Positions 44,450 through 54,209 of a DNA stretch of 64,000 nt are shown here, one piece after another. This stretch comes from Terrisporobacter vanillatitrophus (GTDB lineage: Bacteria > Bacillota > Clostridia > Peptostreptococcales > Peptostreptococcaceae), in NCBI RefSeq assembly GCF_051148895.1, contig NZ_CP154625.1:2976001-3040000 (forward strand), in the 5' to 3' direction. The translations under genes were made by a program, and so were the position numbers. The notes under the pieces were generated by a model. The model saw only the letters and a program-made list of their open reading frames with translations, did not search any database and had not been told where the DNA came from. Numbering within the stretch: position 1 is the stretch's first letter; each line of letters begins with the position of its first letter.

Positions 44450-46783
44450 TCACTCATTATCCCAAAATTTTTTGCATAAACTCTTAATATCATTAGGCTT
44501 TTTTATTCTCACATAAGGATTCCATTCTTTTGGAAAAAGACTTTTATATTTATAATTTGAATATCTATTATCTAGAAGCAAAATTACACCTCTATCATTA
44601 GTGGTTCTAATACATCTCCCTACAGCTTGAAGTACTTTTGTCATTCCTGGATAAACATAAGCATAATCAAATCCTTTATTATTTTCATTTAACTGGTCCT
44701 TTATTATATCTCTTTCAATATTTATTTGTGGCATTCCAACTCCCACAACAATAACGCCTATTAGCTTGTCTTCCGTTAAATCTATACCTTCTGAAAAATG
44801 ACCTCCCAGGACACAAAATCCCACATGAGTTTCTTTATTATCATTGAATAAATTTAAGAATTCTTTTTTTTCTTCCTCACTCATATTATTTTCTTGTATG
44901 ATTACATTAAGTTGTTCATATTTATCTCTAATTTTTTCATAAGCCAATTCCATATATTTATATGACGGGAAAAATACCATATAATTTCCAATTTTACTTT
45001 CCACACAAACTTTAATATATTCTACTAAATCTTCTACTGTATCTTCTCTTTTATTATATTTAGTAGAAATATTATCTCCTATCATTATCAATCTGTTGTT
45101 TACATCAAAAGGGCTCTTCAAATCTATTACGAAGTCTCTATCCTCACTACCATAGAGCTCTTTGTAATAGTTTAAAGGTGTTAAAGTTGCAGAAAAAATT
45201 GTTGTAGATTTAGATTTATTCATTTTTTCAATAATTAAGTCTGAAGGATTTGCACAAAATAGTTTCACACTAACACCTAACAATTCATCACTACATATAG
45301 TTCTATAATTGTCATTATAAAAAATTGAAATAGATAAAAATTTATTAACTTCAAAATACAAATCTAGTAGTTCAGAGTTATCTTCATTACCTCTTGATAA
45401 ATATTCATCCATAAACTTCATTAAAATATTAAATAGTTCTATAAGAGATCTAGGCAATTCCTCTTCAATAATATGTTTTTCTTTTATTAAATTTAATACC
45501 TTTGATTTATCTGTAAAATATTTTTCTATTTCTTTTATTGTATTTAATATTCTTTTATCTTTTTTACCTATTATTTTCTTCATTTTTATAAAAATATTTT
45601 GATTTATTTCGGCAGAATACATATTTCTACTTCTGTCTAATAAATTATGTGCCTCGTCTACAAGAAATGTAAAATCTGTTTTTTTTACATCAAAATATCT
45701 TTTTAAATAAACTCTAGGATCAAATATGTAATTATAATCACAAATTATTACATCACTAAACATAGTTAAATCAAGACATAATTCAAAGGGGCACAATTTA
45801 TAAACTTCACTTATTTCATCAATTTTTTTTCTGCTAAAATCACTATATTTAGTTAGAATCTCCTTAAGCGCATTGTTTATTTTATCATAGTACCCCTTGG
45901 CATAAGGACAATAATCTGGATTACAATTGACATCTTCCATCTTACATATCTTTTCTTTTGCAGTTATTGTTATACTTTTTAAATTTAAGTGTTGTTTTTT
46001 CATCACATTTATAGTATCATTTACTACTTCTCGTGTTATAGTTTTTGCTGTAAGGTAAAAAATTTTTGACGTTTTACCTTCTCCCATTGCTTTTATAGCT
46101 GGAAAAAGTGTTGATATAGTTTTTCCTGTACCTGTTGGTGCCATGGCAAAACATTTCTTTCTATCTACTATACTTTTATAAACTCTCACTGCAAATTCTC
46201 GTTGCCCTGGCCTATATTTTTCAAATGGAAACTTTAAGCTTTTAATGGATTCATTTCTTATTTCCATCCATTGTTTCTCCATATTTACCCATAGTTTATA
46301 TTCATCGATTAACTTAAAGAAAAACTCTTTTAATTCCCTTAGTTGGAAGTTTTTTCTCAATATTCTTGTAGATTTATTCTCTATATTATAATAAGTTACT
46401 TGTAAATCTATATTATCTAAATCATGTTGAATACAATACATATATCCATAGCATTTTACCTGAGCCCAATGAAGTGGATTGCTATCTTCATCTATTAATA
46501 GCAAATCTTTTGTAGTAGTTTTTATTTCATCAATTATAACTTTACTATTTTCAATTAATAGTCCGTCTATTCTTCCTTCAACTTCTATTTCTACTTCCTC
46601 ATAAGTAAATGTATGTTTTATAGATATTTCTGAAGTATATTCATCTCCATAGGATTTTTGCACTTTTTGATGGCCTCTAATTCCTTCAATTGCTTTAATA
46701 TTTCCTACAAATCTATTGTCTATACTTCCCTTCTTCATAATAAACTCAACTAAGTTTCTCACTGATATTTTTATTTTTTTCAT
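44450..46783 (-). CDS. XPD/DinG-type iron-sulfur helicase with N-terminal nuclease-like domain
   Basis: Superfamily 2 ATP-dependent 5'-3' DNA helicase (777 aa). Residues about 1-175 look like a PD-(D/E)XK nuclease: EGRIDGLLIENSKVIIDEIK, then WAQVKCYGYMY. The helicase has Walker A MAPTGTGKTIS, four Fe-S cysteines (CKMEDVNCNPDYC and CPFELC), DEAH box VDEAHNLLD and the motif VI region QAVGRCIRTTNDRG. This architecture is seen in clostridial DinG-like proteins and resembles a helicase-nuclease fusion for DNA repair. The ribosome binding site is AAGGAAG. Exact role not known. Confidence 0.88.
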   Translation of the reverse strand: MKKIKISVRNLVEFIMKKGSIDNRFVGNIKAIEGIRGHQKVQKSYGDEYTSEISIKHTFTYEEVEIEVEGRIDGLLIENSKVIIDEIKTTTKDLLLIDEDSNPLHWAQVKCYGYMYCIQHDLDNIDLQVTYYNIENKSTRILRKNFQLRELKEFFFKLIDEYKLWVNMEKQWMEIRNESIKSLKFPFEKYRPGQREFAVRVYKSIVDRKKCFAMAPTGTGKTISTLFPAIKAMGEGKTSKIFYLTAKTITREVVNDTINVMKKQHLNLKSITITAKEKICKMEDVNCNPDYCPYAKGYYDKINNALKEILTKYSDFSRKKIDEISEVYKLCPFELCLDLTMFSDVIICDYNYIFDPRVYLKRYFDVKKTDFTFLVDEAHNLLDRSRNMYSAEINQNIFIKMKKIIGKKDKRILNTIKEIEKYFTDKSKVLNLIKEKHIIEEELPRSLIELFNILMKFMDEYLSRGNEDNSELLDLYFEVNKFLSISIFYNDNYRTICSDELLGVSVKLFCANPSDLIIEKMNKSKSTTIFSATLTPLNYYKELYGSEDRDFVIDLKSPFDVNNRLIMIGDNISTKYNKREDTVEDLVEYIKVCVESKIGNYMVFFPSYKYMELAYEKIRDKYEQLNVIIQENNMSEEEKKEFLNLFNDNKETHVGFCVLGGHFSEGIDLTEDKLIGVIVVGVGMPQINIERDIIKDQLNENNKGFDYAYVYPGMTKVLQAVGRCIRTTNDRGVILLLDNRYSNYKYKSLFPKEWNPYVRIKKPNDIKSLCKKFWDNE

Positions 46784-46988
46784 AATAACTTCCTTAATTA
46801 GTATTTTTATAAATACATACGTTTTATCTTATTATATACAAATTTACTATAAATTTAAAACTACCACAAATTTATTAACTTATTAATAAATGTAAATTTT
46901 TGTAACATCCAAGTCTATTATGCCATATTATAGGATATAGGCATTAAAGAATATGTCTTAATATTATTACAAGGGAGGACAGTGAATT

Positions 46989-47411
46989 ATGAATAAAGAT
47001 AAAAATTTAAGTGCTAATATTATAGTTCAATTTACTGTTTATACTAGCGAAGAATACCTATCTGCCTTGTTAAATACTCTTGGAGAAAATAACTTAAATA
47101 TCTCTGCATATTATATATCAGAAAATAACAAACAACTAAAATTTGTGTTTATAGTTGGAGAAGATAGTGTTCAGTCTTTAAGCGATGTAAATATTGCAAG
47201 AAGCATATTAAAACAAAATAAATTTAAATTTGATGAAACAAAAGTAGTAAGACTACCAACACCTAATAATGTAGGTTTACTTGCATATCATTACAGTGAA
47301 TTAATTAAAAATTTAACAGTTTATAATTCTTACATTGGAGAAGATGGAAGTATTATATATGAAACTTGTTGCCCAACAAAAACTTTAAAAGCAGTAAATG
47401 AATTATCTTAA
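46989..47411 (+). CDS. ACT-like small protein
   Basis: A 140-residue soluble protein. Its N-terminal half (IIVQFTVYTSEEYLSALLNT; LNISAYYISENNKQLKFVFI) has the beta-alpha-beta pattern of ACT-type ligand-binding domains. The second half contains VVRLPTPNNVGLLAYHYSEL and ends in CCPTKTLKAVNEL. The similarity to ACT domains is inferred from pattern, not a recognised named family. It is monocistronic with ribosome binding site GGGAGGAC and a terminator. It could be an amino-acid-responsive regulator. Confidence 0.6.
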   Translation: MNKDKNLSANIIVQFTVYTSEEYLSALLNTLGENNLNISAYYISENNKQLKFVFIVGEDSVQSLSDVNIARSILKQNKFKFDETKVVRLPTPNNVGLLAYHYSELIKNLTVYNSYIGEDGSIIYETCCPTKTLKAVNELS

Positions 47412-47420
47412 AAAGAAAAA

Positions 47421-47455
47421 AAGTGATGAATTATTTTCTAATTCATCACTTTTTG
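47421..47455 (+). terminator. Terminator of the ACT-like gene
   Basis: Arms AAGTGATGAAT / ATTCATCACTT with a 9-nt loop, then TTTGTTTAT. Confidence 0.88.
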
Positions 47456-47466
47456 TTTATAATTAA

Positions 47467-47890
47467 TCATGCTGTTTCTAACTTATAAAAATCATAAAAT
47501 CTTTCTTCTTTTTTATTAACTCATTAAAGCTTCCTTGCTCAACTATTTAACCATCTTCCATAAAAATTATCTTGTCATATAAACTTAATAATACTTTGCA
47601 CTATAAAGATTAATAACATACTTACAAATAAACAACATGTTACTAATGGACTTAAATATAGTAATATACCTATTGTTGCTAAAAATGCCACTGAAAACTG
47701 TAAAACTAATAATAAATAGATAATATAATTTTATTCTACTAATTTTTTAAATCCTTCCATATCTCCATTCATTACTTTGTCTACTGTTGATTGTAGTAAT
47801 AACGATACACCTACTATAGTTATGGATGATATAACACTGAATATTATTGTAATAAATAATAATATTTTATTTTTTAATACATTCCTTCAT
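47467..47890 (-). pseudogene. Degraded ABC exporter (fused membrane and ATP-binding type)
   Basis: Minus-strand translation recovers pieces of one ABC exporter. An ATG at 47890 with GGGAGA in front is followed by a one-base frameshift. Next come membrane segments KNKILLFITIIFSVISSITI, VGVSLLLQSTVDKVMNG, an in-frame TAA, and FSVAFLATIGILLYLSPLV. The sequence then jumps to the extreme C-terminal ATPase end, LYDKIIFMEDG-stop-IVEQGSFNELIKK. A further frameshift precedes the ending ERFYDFYKLETA. Only about 425 bp remain of an expected 1.7 kb gene, so most of the ATPase domain is deleted. Confidence 0.8.
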
Positions 47891-47923
47891 ACATGTTCTC
47901 CCATCTGTATTTCCAAGGATTGA

Positions 47924-49045
47924 CTAATATAACTTTTTCTTTATTTTTTGTTTGTTTATGTACATTAACTCATCAACATCTTTAATATAATCAGCAATTT
48001 GTGAATAATCATTATAAAATTTTTTATAACCAGTACTTATGGTTAATTTGTATGGTTTATTTAATTCAATATTATATTTACATAGCTGAATATTTATATC
48101 TCTAATTATACTATTTATTTGAATGCCATTTTCTTTGTAAATAATTATAATAAACTCATCTCCACCCATCCTACCTACTTTGCCTATACTCTTAAAATAA
48201 TCTTTTAGGAAATTAGCAATATTTATTAAAGCCTTATCTCCTTCATTATGACCGTAGGTGTCGTTAATAAGTTTAAAGTCATTAACATCCACATAAACAA
48301 GTGAAAATGACCTATTCTTATTTATAAAATTATTATATATATATAATTCACTAGTCATCCTATTCCATACACCTGTTAAGTTATCATATCTTAACAGTTT
48401 TTCCTGAAGATATATATAATGTATTACTAAAGATATTCCTACAGATCCCCAAATAAGTAATAAATTATTAAAAAATATTTGAATAATGGCTGCAATAAAA
48501 GGTATAGCTTCAAACATAATCAAATTTATATATTCTTTATCTTCTGTTTTTTCTTTATTTTTAAATATAATTATTAAGCTTGTCATAAAGTAAAAATATG
48601 TTATGAAAATCGATGTAAGAAAAAAGACACCTCTGCTATATATATTTATATTATTGACTTCAAATATAAATCCATATTTATAGCTCAATAAACTGATTGC
48701 TAAATTTATTATTAATGGGATTATCATAAGTTTTGATCTTAACTCCATATTAAAATATTGCAATAAATATACCATCCATAAAAATGATACCATGGGAGAT
48801 AATCCAAACCCTATAATATTAATTATTTTTGTAATAGGAACAAGAATAGTATTATGATGTAATAATAAAATTTTATCTAATATTTCTAAAATTATAATTA
48901 TTATAGTAGTAATTATTATATAAACATAAGTTTTATTTATTTTTTCATTCATTTTAAATTTTGTTTTATATGCATGTAGTATAACTACCAAAAAAATAAC
49001 CACAATTATATCTACATCTATAATTGGTAAAATTGCTTTATACAT
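47924..49045 (-). CDS. Membrane-bound diguanylate cyclase (GGDEF)
   Basis: Predicted c-di-GMP synthase (373 aa). The N-terminal 200 residues form about 6-7 membrane helices. The C-terminal GGDEF domain has YDNLTGVWNR, VDVNDFKLINDTYGHNEGDKA and the intact active site GRMGGDEF. No RxxD inhibitory I-site is visible before GGDEF. The frame opens at 49081, but the ATG at 49045 follows AGGGGGAAAA and is preferred. No c-di-GMP riboswitch or effector is visible nearby. Confidence 0.9.
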   Translation of the reverse strand: MYKAILPIIDVDIIVVIFLVVILHAYKTKFKMNEKINKTYVYIIITTIIIIILEILDKILLLHHNTILVPITKIINIIGFGLSPMVSFLWMVYLLQYFNMELRSKLMIIPLIINLAISLLSYKYGFIFEVNNINIYSRGVFFLTSIFITYFYFMTSLIIIFKNKEKTEDKEYINLIMFEAIPFIAAIIQIFFNNLLLIWGSVGISLVIHYIYLQEKLLRYDNLTGVWNRMTSELYIYNNFINKNRSFSLVYVDVNDFKLINDTYGHNEGDKALINIANFLKDYFKSIGKVGRMGGDEFIIIIYKENGIQINSIIRDINIQLCKYNIELNKPYKLTISTGYKKFYNDYSQIADYIKDVDELMYINKQKIKKKLY

Positions 49046-49359
49046 TTTTCCCCCTAAGTAGTAAAAAATTACTATTTTCATATTACTTCTTATCTAAATT
49101 ATATACAAATGTATAGAAAAATGTATTATAAAATTGGTTACATATGATTTTCAATATAGTTAAATACTTCATATGGTAAAATAAATTGACCGTCTTACAT
49201 AAAAAAAAGTAGTTTTGACAACTAGACTTACGTTATCAAAACTACATGTTATGTGCTTATTTTATCATATTTTCAAATTTTAATGTAATCAAAATTTTTT
49301 ATTATATAATATGAGTTTTTATTGAAATTTGGTAATCTTTTTGGTTAGAAATTTACAAA
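49046..49359. other. Intergenic region between the diguanylate cyclase and asnA
   Basis: About 310 AT-rich bases containing the asnA terminator (49201-49245). No other structure or gene seen. Confidence 0.5.
49201..49245 (-). terminator. Terminator downstream of asnA
   Basis: Arms GTAGTTTTGA / TCAAAACTAC with a 17-nt loop, then TTTTTTTT on the minus strand. Confidence 0.8.
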
Positions 49360-50364
49360 TTATAATAAAGTTATTCCTGCTTGACTACATTCTTCAATCA
49401 TCTCTTGAGGCCAAATTCCTACTTGTACTTCACCTATATGAGCTTTATTTAGGAAGAACATACATATTCTAGATTGACCTATACCTCCACCTATTGTGTA
49501 TGGTAATTTCCCATCTAATAAAGCTTTATGATAATCTAATTCTTTTCTGTCTTCACACTTAGCCACTTTTAATTGTCTTTCTAATGCTTCTTCATCTACT
49601 CTAATTCCCATAGAAGAAAGTTCTATAGCACTATCTAATACTGGGTTGTAGAATAATATATCTCCATTTAAATCCCAGTCATCATAATCAGGACTTCTTC
49701 CATCATGTTTTTGTCCACTACTTAATGTTTTTCCTATTTGCATTAAGAAAACTGCTTTTTTCTCTTTTACAATAGCATTTTCTCTTTCTTTTGCACTTAA
49801 ATCTGGATACATATCTAGTAGTTCCTGTGAAGTGATGAAAGTTATTTCTTCTGGTAACACACATTCTATTTCTGAATATATACTATGAATATGTTCTTCA
49901 GTTTCTTTAAAAACTTTATACAAATCCCTTACAACTTTCTTTAAGGTTTCCACAGTTCTATCTTCTTTACTTATTATAAGTTCCCAATCCCATTGATCCA
50001 CATATAAAGAATGTAAGTTGTCTAGTTCTTCATCTTTTCTAATAGCGTTCATATCAGTATATAAACCTCTACCTACAGAGAATCCGTATTTTCTAAGAGC
50101 CATTCTTTTCCATTTAGCTAAAGAATGTACTATTTCTGCATCTTTTCTTAAATGAGGAACTTGAAAGCTTACTGGTTTTTCCACACCATTTAAGTTATCA
50201 TTCGTTCCTGTTTCTGGTAAAACAAATAAAGGAGAAGATACTCTTGTCAATTTTAACATTTCTCCTAATCTATTTTCAAAAAAATCCTTTAAATCTTTTA
50301 TTGCCTGTTGAGTTTCTAAAACTCCTAAATTACTCTCATATCTTTTTGGTATTACTAAACACAT
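49360..50364 (-). CDS. asnA: Aspartate--ammonia ligase AsnA
   Basis: Ammonia-dependent asparagine synthetase (334 aa, normal length) related to class II aminoacyl-tRNA synthetases. Conserved segments include TRVSSPLFVLPETGTNDNLN, the motif-2-like VHSLAKWKRMAL, VDQWDWELII, HDGRSPDYDDWDLNGD and the motif-3-like GGGIGQSRICMFFL. It is controlled by an upstream T-box whose specifier reads AAC (Asn), so asparagine starvation should raise expression. The gene is monocistronic. Confidence 0.97.
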   Translation of the reverse strand: MCLVIPKRYESNLGVLETQQAIKDLKDFFENRLGEMLKLTRVSSPLFVLPETGTNDNLNGVEKPVSFQVPHLRKDAEIVHSLAKWKRMALRKYGFSVGRGLYTDMNAIRKDEELDNLHSLYVDQWDWELIISKEDRTVETLKKVVRDLYKVFKETEEHIHSIYSEIECVLPEEITFITSQELLDMYPDLSAKERENAIVKEKKAVFLMQIGKTLSSGQKHDGRSPDYDDWDLNGDILFYNPVLDSAIELSSMGIRVDEEALERQLKVAKCEDRKELDYHKALLDGKLPYTIGGGIGQSRICMFFLNKAHIGEVQVGIWPQEMIEECSQAGITLL

Positions 50365-50406
50365 ATTACTTCACTCCTTTTGATTTATTATTCTGATTTT
50401 TCCAAT

Positions 50407-50446
50407 AAAAAAAGCCTTTCATCCTATATAAATAGGACGAAAGGCT
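50407..50446 (-). terminator. T-box leader terminator
   Basis: Stem AGCCTTTCGTCC / GGATGAAAGGCT with an AT loop, followed by TTTTTTT on the minus strand. Confidence 0.92.
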
Positions 50447-50695
50447 AGACTTCCGCGGTACCACCTAATTTAACTTTAATAAAAGTTCAACTCATTCAAC
50501 GTACTAAATAATACATTGCCAAGTAGGTAACGGCCTGGTTCCGACTAAGTCTACTCTCTATTAGATTTCGGTTAGTAGCTCTGGGAGGTTCTTCACTATA
50601 TACTTTGTACTGGACTCACACCATAACCAGTTCGCTTTGACTCTGTATTATAATTACTCTTCCCTTCATTGCTTTATTCATCTTTTCAATTAATT
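50407..50695 (-). promoter_or_regulatory. T-box leader with Asn specifier, upstream of asnA
   Basis: On the minus strand the T-box sequence TGGTACCGCGGAAG pairs with an uncharged tRNA acceptor end. It is followed by the terminator AGCCTTTCGTCC...GGATGAAAGGCT with a T-run. The upstream stem I region carries GGTGTGAGTCC (AG-box) and a specifier loop reading GAAGAACC, where the codon AAC (50590-50588) means Asn. Uncharged tRNA-Asn should stabilise the antiterminator. Confidence 0.95.
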
Positions 50696-50704
50696 ATAAT
50701 AGTA

Positions 50705-50733
50705 ATGATATACGAATAAATATTATTTGTCAA
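50705..50733 (-). promoter_or_regulatory. Sigma-A promoter of the asnA T-box leader
   Basis: Minus strand: -35 TTGACA (perfect), 17-bp spacer, -10 TATCAT. It ends about 10 bases before the leader. Confidence 0.78.
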
Positions 50734-50803
50734 TAAGTATTTTTAAAATATTATATCTAATTATCAGAAAATTATTATTTTTTATATTTTTTCATATTTA
50801 TCC

Positions 50804-53416
50804 TTAATATATTTTCATATATATTTCTTTTAATTCACTAACTAACGGCAATCTTGGATTTGCAGAAGTACATTGATCATCAAATGCTTCCAAAGATAGT
50901 TTTTCTATAGCAGAAAAATACTCATCTTTTTCTATACCACACTCTTTAATACTCATTGGTTCATTTAACTCTCTCATTAGCCTTCTCATTTCTTCAATTA
51001 AATTTTTAACGCCTTCTTCAACACTATCAGCTTTTAATCCAAGTATCTTTGCAATATCGCAATATTTCTTATGCGCTCCAAAAGACTTATATTTAGGAAA
51101 TGCTGTAAACTTACTTGGTATTTGTGAATTATATTCTATTACATAAGGTAATAAAATTGCATTTGCTTTTCCATGAGGTATATGAAATTGTGCTCCAAGC
51201 TTATGTGCTAAGGAGTGATTTATACCTAAAAAAGCATTGGCAAATGCCATTCCAGCAATACAAGAAGCATTATGCATTTTTTCTCTAGCTTCTTTACATT
51301 CAGCTGAATCTTCACCTTTATATGATATTGGTAAATATTTAAATACCATTTCTATGGCTTTTAAAGCTAGTGCATCTGTGTAATCTGTCGCCATTACTGA
51401 AACATAAGCTTCTATTGCATGAGTTAATACATCCAGTCCTGTATCTGCAACAACTGATTTTGGCAAACTCATAACAAACTGAGGATTCACTATTGCCACA
51501 TCTGGCGTTAATTCATAGTCAGCCAAAGGATATTTCATATTATTTTCTTTGTCTGTTATGACTGCAAAAGAAGTAACTTCTGAGCCAGTTCCTGATGTGG
51601 TTGGTATTGCCACTAGTTGTGATTTTTTACCTAATTTAGGAAACTTGTAAACTCTTTTTCTTATATCCATAAATTTAAGTCTTAAATCTTCAAAATTCAC
51701 CTGTGGATTTTCATAGAATAACCACATTCCTTTTGCTGCATCAATTACTGAACCTCCGCCTAATGCTATAATTGTGTCTGGTTTAAATTTTACCATTTCC
51801 TTAGCTCCATTTAATACTGTTTCTACGGATGGGTCTACTTCAACCTCTGTAAATTTTTCTATCATAACTGGATTTTTTCTTTTTCTTAATTGATATTCTA
51901 TTTTCTTTACATATCCTATATCTTGCATAGTTCTATCTGTAATTATGATTATTCTTTCTGCATTAGGCAATTTCTCCAAATATCGAATGGATCCCATTTC
52001 ATGGTAAATTCTTTCCGGAACTTTAAACCACTGCATATTTACAGTTCTTTTTGCTACCCTTTTAAGATTGATTAAATTAATGGCAGATATATTTTCCGTA
52101 GTAGAGTTATTACCCATAGATCCACATCCTAAAGTTAATGATGGTACATTAGAATTATATATACCACCGATAGCTCCTTGAGCTGATGGTGTATTTATTA
52201 AAAGTCTTCCTGTTTTTACTTTATTACTAAACTTGAAAATTATATCATCATCATTTGAATGTATACATGCCGAGTGTCCAAGACCTCCAAATACTGTCAT
52301 TTCAACACATTTATCTATACCTTCATCTGAATTTTTCACCTTTATACAAGCTAAAACTGGACTAAGTTTTTCTTTAGATAAAGGATAATCCTGACCTACT
52401 CCATTAATTTCTGCCACTAATATTTTAGTGTCTTCTGGTACGTCAAACCCTGACATCTGTGCTATTTTGTAAGCACTTTGTCCTACTATTTTTGGATTTA
52501 ATGATTTAGTCTCGCTATTTATAACCGTCTTTTCTAGTAATTGTTTTTCTTCATCATTTACAAAATGACATTTATTATTTTTCATTAGAGACACCACATC
52601 TTCATATATTTCATCTTCTATTATTACAGCCTGTTCAGATGCACATATCACACCATTATCAAAGGATTTAGACATTATTAAATCATTAACTGCTTGATTA
52701 ATATCTGCAGATTTCTCGATAAAACAAGGAACGTTTCCTGCTCCAACTCCTAAAGCTGGCTTACCAGAAGAATATGCTGATTTAACCATTCCAGGTCCTC
52801 CAGTTGCTAAAATTATGGATGTACCCTTATGTTTCATAAGCACACTAGATGCCTCTAAGGATGGTTGCTCTATCCATTGTATACAGTCTTTTGGTGCCCC
52901 TTCTTTTATAGCTGCATCTCTTAATATTCTGGCAGCTTCAGATGAGCATTTTTGTGCAGATGGATGAAAACTAAATATTATTGGATTTCTTGATTTTATG
53001 GATATTAAGGATTTAAACATGGTTGTTGATGTGGGATTAGTAACAGGTGTTACCCCTGCAACTACTCCTATAGGCTCTGCTACCATCATATATCCTTCTT
53101 CATCATTTTCTTCTACAATCCCAACAGTCTTTTTATATTTTATACTGTTATAAATATATTCTGTTGCAAAAATATTTTTTATTACTTTATCTTCAAAAAC
53201 TCCCATATTAGTTTCATCCACAGCCATTTTTGCCAATTCAATATGTTTATCAAGGCCTGCTTTTGCCATAGCTTGAACTATTTTGTCTATTTTTTCTTGA
53301 TTCAATTTTAACATTTCTTCCATTGCTACATTAGCTTTTTTGACTAATTCATCAATCATATTTTCTATGTTTTTTTCTTCTTTTAGATTTTTAGTATTTT
53401 CTATGTCTTTATTCAT
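50804..53416 (-). CDS. adhE: Bifunctional acetaldehyde-CoA/alcohol dehydrogenase AdhE (copy 1)
   Basis: Fermentative enzyme (870 aa) that reduces acetyl-CoA to ethanol with two NADH. The N-terminal aldehyde dehydrogenase domain (about residues 1-430) has catalytic Cys in NGVICASEQAVI. The C-terminal iron-dependent alcohol dehydrogenase domain has GGGSVIDAAKGMW, IPTTSGTGSEVTSF and Fe-binding histidines in FLGINHSLAHKLGAQFHIPH. A TTG at 53434 is in frame, but the ATG at 53416 follows GTGAGGATT and is preferred. It is very similar to copy 2 at 60.6 kb. A degenerate Rex-like site lies at 53453-53470. Confidence 0.95.
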   Translation of the reverse strand: MNKDIENTKNLKEEKNIENMIDELVKKANVAMEEMLKLNQEKIDKIVQAMAKAGLDKHIELAKMAVDETNMGVFEDKVIKNIFATEYIYNSIKYKKTVGIVEENDEEGYMMVAEPIGVVAGVTPVTNPTSTTMFKSLISIKSRNPIIFSFHPSAQKCSSEAARILRDAAIKEGAPKDCIQWIEQPSLEASSVLMKHKGTSIILATGGPGMVKSAYSSGKPALGVGAGNVPCFIEKSADINQAVNDLIMSKSFDNGVICASEQAVIIEDEIYEDVVSLMKNNKCHFVNDEEKQLLEKTVINSETKSLNPKIVGQSAYKIAQMSGFDVPEDTKILVAEINGVGQDYPLSKEKLSPVLACIKVKNSDEGIDKCVEMTVFGGLGHSACIHSNDDDIIFKFSNKVKTGRLLINTPSAQGAIGGIYNSNVPSLTLGCGSMGNNSTTENISAINLINLKRVAKRTVNMQWFKVPERIYHEMGSIRYLEKLPNAERIIIITDRTMQDIGYVKKIEYQLRKRKNPVMIEKFTEVEVDPSVETVLNGAKEMVKFKPDTIIALGGGSVIDAAKGMWLFYENPQVNFEDLRLKFMDIRKRVYKFPKLGKKSQLVAIPTTSGTGSEVTSFAVITDKENNMKYPLADYELTPDVAIVNPQFVMSLPKSVVADTGLDVLTHAIEAYVSVMATDYTDALALKAIEMVFKYLPISYKGEDSAECKEAREKMHNASCIAGMAFANAFLGINHSLAHKLGAQFHIPHGKANAILLPYVIEYNSQIPSKFTAFPKYKSFGAHKKYCDIAKILGLKADSVEEGVKNLIEEMRRLMRELNEPMSIKECGIEKDEYFSAIEKLSLEAFDDQCTSANPRLPLVSELKEIYMKIY

Positions 53417-53452
53417 TATGTTAATCCTCACCAAATATAATTATTTTTTAAT

Positions 53453-53470
53453 TTGTTATATTTTTGATTA
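53453..53470. promoter_or_regulatory. Degenerate Rex-like operator candidate
   Basis: TTGTTATATTTTTGATTA: one half-site and the spacer equal those of the clear Rex site of adhE copy 2; the other half matches only 4 of 7 positions. It lies 37-54 bp before the adhE ATG. Tentative. Confidence 0.35.
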
Positions 53471-53594
53471 TTATCTATATATTTATACCTTGTATTTAAT
53501 TCCATATTTTTCAAAACTAATTTATAATTAAAAATCAATACACATACTTTATTAATATCAATATAACATTTATAAAATGATTTAGATAAATATT

Positions 53595-53642
53595 AAGGCC
53601 TGATACCAATATTAATGGTAACCAGGCCTTTTAATTCATAAA
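53595..53642 (-). terminator. Terminator of the XRE-cupin gene
   Basis: Arms AAGGCCTGATACCA / TGGTAACCAGGCCTT, then T residues on the minus strand, just after the gene. Confidence 0.82.
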
Positions 53643-53663
53643 AATTATCTATTTACATATTTT

Positions 53664-54209
53664 TTATAATAAAACAGCAAATATAATTTTTGATTCTAAA
53701 TCACTATTATTTTCCCATCTATGTTTCATTCCAACGGGAATTTTTACACTGTCCTCTTTCTTTAATTCAAATTTTTCATCATCTAAATGTAAGGTAACTT
53801 CACCTTCCAATACATAAGCAATTTCATATCCATTATGATGAATGTACTCAGTACATGATGATGATTTAGGTGATAAATCCATAATGGCAAATTCTAAATT
53901 ATCGTTTATACCAGGTGCTAGCATTTCATATATAACATTTTCAGCTCCAGGAAGTATTACTTTTTTTCTATTATTTCCCCTTACAATTAAATCTTCTTTT
54001 ATTACCTCTGAAGTAAAAAATGTAAATAAGGGTGCATTCAGTGCATTTGCTATGGACTTTAGAGAGTTAACTGATGGATTTGCTAAACCTCTTTCTATCT
54101 GACTTAGTAGTGATGGTGTAACTTCTGCCATTTTTGCCAACTCTCTTATACTTAAATCTTTACTTTTTCTGTATTGTGCTATTTTTTCCCCTATATTCAA
54201 ATCACCCAT
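53664..54209 (-). CDS. XRE-family regulator with cupin sensor domain
   Basis: Cytoplasmic transcription factor (181 aa). The N-terminal XRE helix-turn-helix (residues 8-65) reads IAQYRKSKDLSIRELAKMAE and VTPSLLSQIERGLANPSV. A C-terminal cupin_2 domain (about 105-178) has YIHHNGYEIAYVLEGEV and IPVGMKHRWENNS. Such regulators often control neighbouring amino acid or polyamine genes. Here it sits between adhE and glyA with its own terminator. A promoter with extended -10 (TGGTATAAT, -10 at 54264-54269) is visible. Target unknown. Confidence 0.9.
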   Translation of the reverse strand: MGDLNIGEKIAQYRKSKDLSIRELAKMAEVTPSLLSQIERGLANPSVNSLKSIANALNAPLFTFFTSEVIKEDLIVRGNNRKKVILPGAENVIYEMLAPGINDNLEFAIMDLSPKSSSCTEYIHHNGYEIAYVLEGEVTLHLDDEKFELKKEDSVKIPVGMKHRWENNSDLESKIIFAVLL

